NCBI GenBank assembly: GCA_944322285.1
Contig: CALUOR010000028.1
Location: forward strand, 1-44,821
DNA: 44,821 nt
Source of the DNA: an uncultured Bacteroides sp.
GTDB lineage: Bacteria; Bacteroidota; Bacteroidia; Bacteroidales; Bacteroidaceae
Direction of reading: 5' to 3'
Made by a program: the position numbers and the translations under genes. Below, piece by piece: positions 40,801 through 44,821 of the stretch (positions are counted from its first letter, which is position 1; each line of letters starts with the position of its first letter). The notes under the pieces were generated by a model that was not told the origin of the DNA, searched no databases, and saw nothing but the letters and a program-made list of their open reading frames with translations.

Positions 40801-42008
40801 CACCGGTCCGTCTCCGGATTCCAACACACCAGCCCGCGTTCCATCAGTCCTATCCAGATGTTGCCCTCCATGTCCTCGCCCACGGCATTGACCGGCGGAT
40901 TGCTTCCCGGTATGGGGAAAAACCGTGCGGCATCCCACCACGAAGCCTGCAAACGCCTCAGGGGAAGCATATTCACCCCGCCCGTCTCCGTACCAATCCA
41001 CAGCGTCTCCCCCGTAGCATACACACAACAGATGGCGTCACAATTGATGGAACCGCCGCTCAGCCCTGCCACGCTGCTCCGGCGGATAAACTCAAAGCTG
41101 TCCGTCTCCCTGCGATAAACGTTCAGTCCGTTGAGCGTGGACACGATGATGTGCCCCTGCCCCGTCATCTTGATGTCCGTGATGTAAGCCTGGCTCAACA
41201 TGCCCGGCCTGTGCGTGGAGTAACGGTAGCGCACCATCTCATGCGTCTGCACGTTGTAACGGAACAGCCCCCGGTTCGTACCCATCCAAAGCCACCAACC
41301 GTCCTCCAGCATACAGGCGATGCGCCAGTCGTCGCTGAACGGAGTCAAATCCTCAGACAGAAGCACGGCCTGTAGCTGATGTTCCGGGCCTTTCTCCAAC
41401 AGATACACCTGATTATCCAGCCCTGCGCAGATGCGCTCCCCCACACCCGCTACGGCCACTATCGGCGAAGCACAATCCTCCTCCAAACGCCAATAATCAG
41501 CAATCCGGCCCCGTCCGTCCATCTCCACACACCACAACGTGTTGCCAACCGACACCCACACGTCTCCCCCCTTATCCCGGTAAAGAGAATGAATAAGTCC
41601 TGATGCCAGCCCGCGCAAAGCTTCGTCCGCCTGCGCCCACACGTCCACCGTGCGATACGTGTCCAGGTCCACTACCTCCAGTCCCCCCTCCGTACCCATC
41701 CAAAGCCGGTGGAAGCCGTCCTCGCACAAAGCGTTCACATAATTATTCTTCAGGGTCAGCGAAGCGGTTTGAGAGTTGTATACATCCACCTGGTAACTGT
41801 CATAGCGGCACACCCCGCCGGGCGTGGCTATCCAGACAAAGCCGTCCGAGTCGCGGACGATGTCGTTCACCATCCCCGAAGGCAGTCCGTCCCTCTCCGT
41901 CAGGTAATGGAAATTATACCGGCTGAAGAAGCCATCGCCCGCCTGCGCCAAGACATTCCCCAACACGGCCAGCAGACACATGGCACACGTAATCAATCGT
42001 CGTTTCAT
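37857..42008 (-). CDS. Hybrid two-component system sensor/regulator (HTCS)
   Basis: About 1383 residues from the ATG at 42008 (an in-frame GTG at 42017 is less likely). There is an N-terminal signal (MKRRLITCAMCLLAVLGNVL) and about 700 residues of Reg_prop beta-propeller repeats (SGMVNDIVRDSDGFVWIATP; GLPDNTVNGMAEDGQGNLWI). A Y_Y_Y domain, a membrane helix near 803-822, HisKA with His876 (NITHEFRTP) and HATPase (NAVKFTPDGG) follow. The receiver has Asp1182 (VSDLMMPVMDG), and an AraC-type HTH lies at the C-terminus (VAYAVGFNDPKYFTKCYKEF). Such proteins sense oligosaccharides in the periplasm and activate adjacent glycan-use genes, so it likely controls the GH89-to-GH28 genes downstream. It has its own full promoter. 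Confidence 0.95.
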   Translation of the reverse strand: MKRRLITCAMCLLAVLGNVLAQAGDGFFSRYNFHYLTERDGLPSGMVNDIVRDSDGFVWIATPGGVCRYDSYQVDVYNSQTASLTLKNNYVNALCEDGFHRLWMGTEGGLEVVDLDTYRTVDVWAQADEALRGLASGLIHSLYRDKGGDVWVSVGNTLWCVEMDGRGRIADYWRLEEDCASPIVAVAGVGERICAGLDNQVYLLEKGPEHQLQAVLLSEDLTPFSDDWRIACMLEDGWWLWMGTNRGLFRYNVQTHEMVRYRYSTHRPGMLSQAYITDIKMTGQGHIIVSTLNGLNVYRRETDSFEFIRRSSVAGLSGGSINCDAICCVYATGETLWIGTETGGVNMLPLRRLQASWWDAARFFPIPGSNPPVNAVGEDMEGNIWIGLMERGLVCWNPETDRCRRYLFAPGDETSISNNTINGLLIDTDSHLWAYTWGVGINELDLGRAGSRFRRYTRDAFPTLRGDFINSACEDTLNDGVWFGSTRGLLFYDKRTGGFERVRFEGLQNEFGMIPALRADRKNRLWVGTTQGLLMVDLRSFARSREDFHYVYLKHKLDDPASGRVEKICSILEDAGGTLWFGGNGSGLYRMQEKADGGFAFTNYTVRDGLPDNTVNGMAEDGQGNLWITTPDGFCRLNVLTMAFTDYTADDGLPATQYYGNGIHYSRKYNRVYVATNAGLLVIRPDETLPMPADREVKFSALTVAGGPVHASSVTLHESESRFTVRLTTCDYGEAGRIRYAYRMKGFEEEWNETRPGDNVVRYTAVPPGDYTLQVCATDELGRWSDNVAELEVRIVPYFYKRFWFYVNMLVLAALGVWVWYRWKVKHYREQRAELERKVGERTHELAVQNQRLEAMAEQVKAVTEEKISFFTNITHEFRTPVTLIHGPIEQALRESDNGRTKAWLKIAERNSGYLLSLVNELMDFRKLDTDKVLMDRKPCDIVRFLTDLLLPFKVFAGERGVKIRLCSRLANPCVMMDTAYMRKALVNLVSNAVKFTPDGGRIDVFVTSVREHGTDGGRLLYISVCDTGYGIAEEEIERIFDRFYQSKANDSHPVFGQSGTGIGLFLCRRIVELHGGTVYARNNHGKGASFRILMPLLQGNGTNVFAQEPVTAEHESGEAGTSPTSDVSGRRAVILVAEDNKDMREYICMLLSGDYRLLEAENGEAALQIIQKQAVDLIVSDLMMPVMDGMELSARVKENFATSHIPFLMLTALTSEAQQKKSFEIGVDEYLCKPFDEDVFRLRIRNMLRLRDSYKQKFSVSGKVEDLNIKEDSRDRQFMNKAIGLMNVHYAEAEYDLDSFVRDMGYSKTMVNKKMQALAGQPIGRFMKGYRLNVAQRMLTQSTGDVNISEVAYAVGFNDPKYFTKCYKEFFGRLPSEEAGNE

Positions 42009-42029
42009 AGCATTCACATTTCAATGGCA

Positions 42030-42059
42030 CAAATATACGGAAAAATCTTTCACATCCAA
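42030..42059 (-). promoter_or_regulatory. HTCS promoter
   Basis: Minus strand: TTG at 42059-42057, a 19-base spacer, then TATATTTG at 42037-42030, a full match to the Bacteroides promoter pattern; the leader is about 20 bases. Confidence 0.75.
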
Positions 42060-42164
42060 CACTTTCCGCCCGTCACTCCCTACTTCGTCCCACTTTTCTC
42101 TCTACCTCAGCTTGTCTTACTCCCCACCTCGTTCTTCATAACAAGTCTTTTTAATATTACTAAA

Positions 42165-42245
42165 AAGGCTTATTCGTCATGTCAAAAAGCCTTATTCGCA
42201 TGACCAATAAGGCTTATTCGTCAGACTAAAAAGGCTTATTTATTT
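42165..42245. repeat. Four tandem 22-base repeats with AAGGCTTATTCG core
   Basis: Copies start at 42165, 42187 (AAGCCTTATTCG variant), 42209 and 42231, exactly 22 bases apart. The second and third also form a 10-base-pair inverted repeat (AAGCCTTATT 42187-42196 / AATAAGGCTT 42206-42215). The array lies about 130 bases upstream of the HTCS promoter and about 140 bases upstream of the DUF59 promoter. Confidence 0.7.
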
Positions 42246-42381
42246 CTATAAGAAGTCTTCTTATATAAGGCAAGGTAGAGAGTAAGGGTGGCTGGGGTAG
42301 AGAGAAAGGCGGGACAAGGTGAGGAGAAAGCCCCCATCGCCTGCGTAGAAAGTCATGGAGCGTGCAGTTTTCGCCCATTTT

Positions 42382-42412
42382 TTTGTTGTTTCACAAAAAT
42401 GCATTAGTTTTG
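42382..42412 (+). promoter_or_regulatory. Promoter of the DUF59 gene
   Basis: TTTG at 42382-42385, a 19-base spacer, then TAGTTTTG at 42405-42412; the ATG follows at 42438. Confidence 0.7.
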
Positions 42413-42437
42413 TATCTGAAACTATAAACGTAAGATT

Positions 42438-42749
42438 ATGACCAAATTTGAAATCGAAGAAAGAATCGTAGCCATGCTCAAGACGGTGTACGACCCGGAA
42501 ATCCCGGTCAACGTCTACGACTTGGGACTGATATACAAAATAGACGTGACGGACGAGAGCGACGTGACCATCGACATGACGCTGACCGCCCCCAACTGCC
42601 CCGCGGCAGACTTCATCATGGAGGACGTGCGGCAGAAGATTGAGAGCATCGACGGCGTGCGCACCGCCACCATCAACCTCGTCTTCGAGCCCGAGTGGAA
42701 CAAGGACATGATGAGCGAGGAGGCAAAGCTGGAGCTGGGCTTCCTGTGA
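42438..42749 (+). CDS. DUF59/MIP18-family metal-sulfur cluster assembly protein
   Basis: 103 residues covering the whole MIP18/DUF59 fold: VYDPEIPVNVYDLGLIYKID at the front, LTAPNCPAADFIMEDV carrying the conserved Cys, and INLVFEPEWNKDMMSEEAK at the end. Relatives (SufT, PaaD and the eukaryotic MIP18) help mature iron-sulfur proteins. No suf operon is present in the window, so the partner is unknown. It starts at the ATG at 42438 behind a good promoter; the thioredoxin lipoprotein gene follows after 39 bases. Confidence 0.9.
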   Translation: MTKFEIEERIVAMLKTVYDPEIPVNVYDLGLIYKIDVTDESDVTIDMTLTAPNCPAADFIMEDVRQKIESIDGVRTATINLVFEPEWNKDMMSEEAKLELGFL

Positions 42750-42788
42750 GAACGAAGAGTTTAGAATGAAGAATATAAAAATGAACGT

Positions 42789-43880
42789 ATGAAAAAGACA
42801 GTATTCACACTTCTGGCGGGCGCGGCCTTGCTGACTGCCTGCCAACCAACGGACAAGAGGGCACGCATGGACATCACGCTGACGGAGATGCAGAGCGACA
42901 CGCTGGTGATAGGCAGCCACGCGTTCTCGGACCTCAATAACGAAAAGATGAAACGGGACACCCTTCTGCCCGGACAGACTACGTACACGTTCGTGGCCGA
43001 GACGGATTCCCTGCCCTACCAAGTGTTCATCGCTTCCACAAAAGAAATGAACCGAACCGTGGTGGCAGCCCTTCTGCCGGGCGACCGGGTGACGGTGACG
43101 GGCAGCATCAAGGACTACCGAGTGACAGGCAGCGAACTGAGCGAAGGCATCCGGCAGATGCAAATCATCAGCGAACCCTACCGCGCCAAAATGGACTCTT
43201 TGGTGCCGACAATGACGAGGGAAATCTACCGAAACGTATACATCCCGCTGTGGAACCAGATGGATAGCGTTAAGGCGGATTACGTCCGCCAGCATCCGGA
43301 TGATGACCTGTCGCTCTACATCCTCAACGACATCCGCGGGGATTATTTTAAGGAACTATATCCCACGCTTTCCGACAAGGTGAAGAACGGGCCGCTGGCT
43401 CCCATCGCACAAGCCTTTGAAGAGGGCATGAAGCGTGCAAAAATATTTGAGGAGAACAAGAAGAATATTGTGGAAGGCACCATGGCTCCCGACTTCACGC
43501 TGAAGGACATCAACGGGGAGGAGCTGACGCTGTCGTCCCTACGCGGCAAGTATGTCGTACTGGACTTCTGGGGAAGCTGGTGCGGCTGGTGCATCAAGGG
43601 CATCCCCGACATGAAGAAGTATTATGAGAAGTATAAGGGCAAGATGGAAATCCTGGGCATCGACTGCCGCGACACGGAGGAGAAGTGGAAAGCCGCAGTG
43701 GCTAAGTATGAACTGCCCTGGCTGCATGTGCGTAACGAAGAGACGCCGGACGTCAGCCTACTCTACGCCGTGCAAGGCTATCCGACAAAAATTGTCATCG
43801 ACCCTGAAGGCAAGATAGCCAAGATAGTCGTAGGCGAAAGTCCCGCCTTCTACGAATACTTGGACGAGTTATTCAACTAA
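42789..43880 (+). CDS. TlpA-like thioredoxin-fold lipoprotein with DUF4369-type N-domain
   Basis: 363 residues with lipobox LLTAC (Cys18). The N-terminal region to about 225 (beta strands, then a helical linker) resembles the DUF4369 part common in Bacteroides thioredoxin lipoproteins. The C-terminal thioredoxin/AhpC-TSA-like domain starts at GTMAPDFTLKDINGEELTLS, with active site WGSWCGWC (Cys265, Cys268) and a cis-Pro loop in QGYPTKIVIDPEG. The CGWC centre differs from the CPPC or CGPC of typical TlpA/thioredoxin. It is a probable periplasmic thiol reductase or oxidase facing the envelope. It lies between the DUF59 gene and lpxH on one strand. Confidence 0.88.
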   Translation: MKKTVFTLLAGAALLTACQPTDKRARMDITLTEMQSDTLVIGSHAFSDLNNEKMKRDTLLPGQTTYTFVAETDSLPYQVFIASTKEMNRTVVAALLPGDRVTVTGSIKDYRVTGSELSEGIRQMQIISEPYRAKMDSLVPTMTREIYRNVYIPLWNQMDSVKADYVRQHPDDDLSLYILNDIRGDYFKELYPTLSDKVKNGPLAPIAQAFEEGMKRAKIFEENKKNIVEGTMAPDFTLKDINGEELTLSSLRGKYVVLDFWGSWCGWCIKGIPDMKKYYEKYKGKMEILGIDCRDTEEKWKAAVAKYELPWLHVRNEETPDVSLLYAVQGYPTKIVIDPEGKIAKIVVGESPAFYEYLDELFN

Positions 43881-43912
43881 ACTTTTATTTACCGATGATG
43901 AGTGGTTACCGT

Positions 43913-44677
43913 ATGAAGAATGTATATTTTATCTCCGACGCCCATTTGGGTTCGCGTGCCATCGAGCACGGACGTACACAGGAACGCCGATTGGTGAACT
44001 TCCTGGACAGCATCAAGCACAAGGCCGCAGCGGTCTATCTGCTGGGCGATATGTTCGACTTCTGGTATGAATTCCGCTTGGTGGTTCCCAAAGGCTACAC
44101 GCGCTTCCTGGGCAAGCTGTCCGAGCTGACCGACTTGGGTGTGGAGGTGCATTTCTTCACAGGCAACCACGACATTTGGTGCGGAGACTATCTGACGCGG
44201 GAGTGCGGCGTCATCCTGCACCGCGAACCGCTCACCACGGAAATCTACGGGAAGGAGTTCTACCTGGCTCATGGCGACGGGCTGGGTGACCCGGACCGTA
44301 AATTCCAATTCCTACGCACCATTTTCCATAGCCATACACTACAGGTTCTCTTTTCCGCACTGCATCCCCGTTGGAGTGTGGAACTGGGATTGACCTGGGC
44401 CAAGCACAGCCGCCTGAAACGAATAGAAGGGAAAGAACCGGACTATATGGGCGAAGACCAAGAGCCGTTAGTCCTCTACACAAAGAAATACATGAAAAGC
44501 CACCCAGACATCAACTTCTTCATCTACGGCCATCGACACATCGAGCTTGACCTGATGCTTAACGCCACTGCCCGAATCCTTATCTTAGGCGATTGGATAC
44601 GGTATTTCACCTACGCCGTATTTGATGGGGAAAACCTGTTTCTTGAGAACTACATAGAAGGTGAGACACACCCTTAA
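43913..44677 (+). CDS. lpxH: UDP-2,3-diacylglucosamine diphosphatase LpxH
   Basis: 254 residues from the ATG at 43913; in-frame ATGs at 43895 and 43898 are alternatives. Calcineurin-like metallophosphoesterase motifs in order: ISDAHLG (DxH), LLGDMFDFWYEF, FTGNHDIW and YGHRHIELD. These are the LpxH set for two manganese ions. It cleaves UDP-2,3-diacylglucosamine to lipid X and UMP in lipid A synthesis at the inner membrane. It follows the thioredoxin lipoprotein gene by about 30 bases. Confidence 0.9.
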   Translation: MKNVYFISDAHLGSRAIEHGRTQERRLVNFLDSIKHKAAAVYLLGDMFDFWYEFRLVVPKGYTRFLGKLSELTDLGVEVHFFTGNHDIWCGDYLTRECGVILHREPLTTEIYGKEFYLAHGDGLGDPDRKFQFLRTIFHSHTLQVLFSALHPRWSVELGLTWAKHSRLKRIEGKEPDYMGEDQEPLVLYTKKYMKSHPDINFFIYGHRHIELDLMLNATARILILGDWIRYFTYAVFDGENLFLENYIEGETHP

Positions 44678-44766
44678 CCACATTTTGATGACAGGAATCA
44701 AGAGAAGTCATTAAGAATTTCCAAAAGGAATAAAGAGCTTCCTACATACAAGTATCATAAACAAAA

Positions 44767-44803
44767 AGAGTCCCTTCCTCGGAAACTCCGGTGAAGGGAC
44801 TCT
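44767..44803 (-). terminator. Hairpin terminator, probably for a minus-strand gene beyond the right edge
   Basis: AGAGTCCCTTC (44767-44777) and GAAGGGACTCT (44793-44803) form an 11-base-pair stem. A T run (TCTTTTTG) follows only on the minus strand, so it likely ends a transcript entering from the right; it may also stop lpxH transcription weakly. The last 18 bases hold nothing I can assign. Confidence 0.65.
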
Positions 44804-44821
44804 CTGTAAAGACGGCGGCTA

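Larger units (their letters stand above)
42009..42437. other. Divergent intergenic region between HTCS and DUF59 genes
   Basis: 429 bases holding the HTCS promoter (42030-42059), a 22-base-period repeat array (42165-42245) and the DUF59 promoter (42382-42412). Nothing else is supported in the rest. Confidence 0.5.

Noticed and set aside
42261-43295. 344-codon minus-strand frame
   Set aside because: Runs antisense through the DUF59 gene, the start of the thioredoxin gene and their promoter; not coding.

Overview
The window looks like a chromosomal segment of a gut Bacteroides (order Bacteroidales). The reasons are: promoters of the TAnnTTTG (-7) / TTG or TTTG (-33) type in front of many genes, TonB-dependent receptors with carboxypeptidase-like N-domains, a giant hybrid two-component regulator (HTCS), DUF4988 and DUF4369 lipoproteins, an HU-like 'HU-HIG' protein, and a clustered set of exported glycosidases. 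The species cannot be fixed from what I can see.

Layout. 1-71: the first 23 codons of a tyrosine recombinase running off the left edge, then a 640-base spacer with a 21-base-period palindrome array. 713-3760: a LuxR-type regulator with a degenerate receiver domain and a TonB-dependent receptor on the + strand. 3766-7476 (minus): a tightly overlapped metA / rlhA / SH3-zinc-ribbon membrane lipoprotein operon. 7580-10259 (minus): a histidine-rich small membrane protein and a second TonB receptor, possibly a metal-uptake pair. 10970-13343: a BlaI-type repressor and an M56 (BlaR1-like) protease that carries two TonB C-terminal domains, behind a perfect palindrome sitting inside the promoter. 13551-16333: an AAA-ATPase/nuclease and a 6-bladed beta-propeller lipoprotein. 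16463-23482: housekeeping genes rpsO, typA, a small winged-helix protein, recX, pyrE, an SRPBCC protein, argH and a Gfo/Idh/MocA oxidoreductase. 23608-23779: tRNA-Gly(GCC) and tRNA-Leu(UAA).

24011-26681 (minus) holds an HU-HIG DNA-binding protein preceded by a DUF4988 / collagen-like / glycine-rich surface lipoprotein gene that is out of frame at two places. The first break is a run of eight C between an ATG and the signal peptide; nine C would open the frame. This is a candidate slipped-strand ON/OFF switch, or a sequencing or decay artefact. 26835-27213 encodes two very small membrane proteins.

27294-42008 (minus) is a polysaccharide-utilisation-like cluster: HTCS, GH89 alpha-N-acetylglucosaminidase, a membrane acetyltransferase of the HGSNAT type, GH92 alpha-mannosidase, two GH28-family proteins and a histidine acid phosphatase. 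No SusC/SusD pair is present inside the window. The neighbouring HGSNAT-like and GH89 genes are homologues of the two consecutive enzymes of lysosomal heparan sulfate breakdown. Three of the spacers in this cluster each carry a different long hairpin. 42438-44677 ends with a DUF59 protein, a TlpA-like thioredoxin lipoprotein and lpxH.

The observations most worth following are the C8 tract switch, the M56-TonB fusion with its operator, the HGSNAT/GH89 pair, and three short tandem-repeat arrays with 21-22 base period in intergenic DNA.
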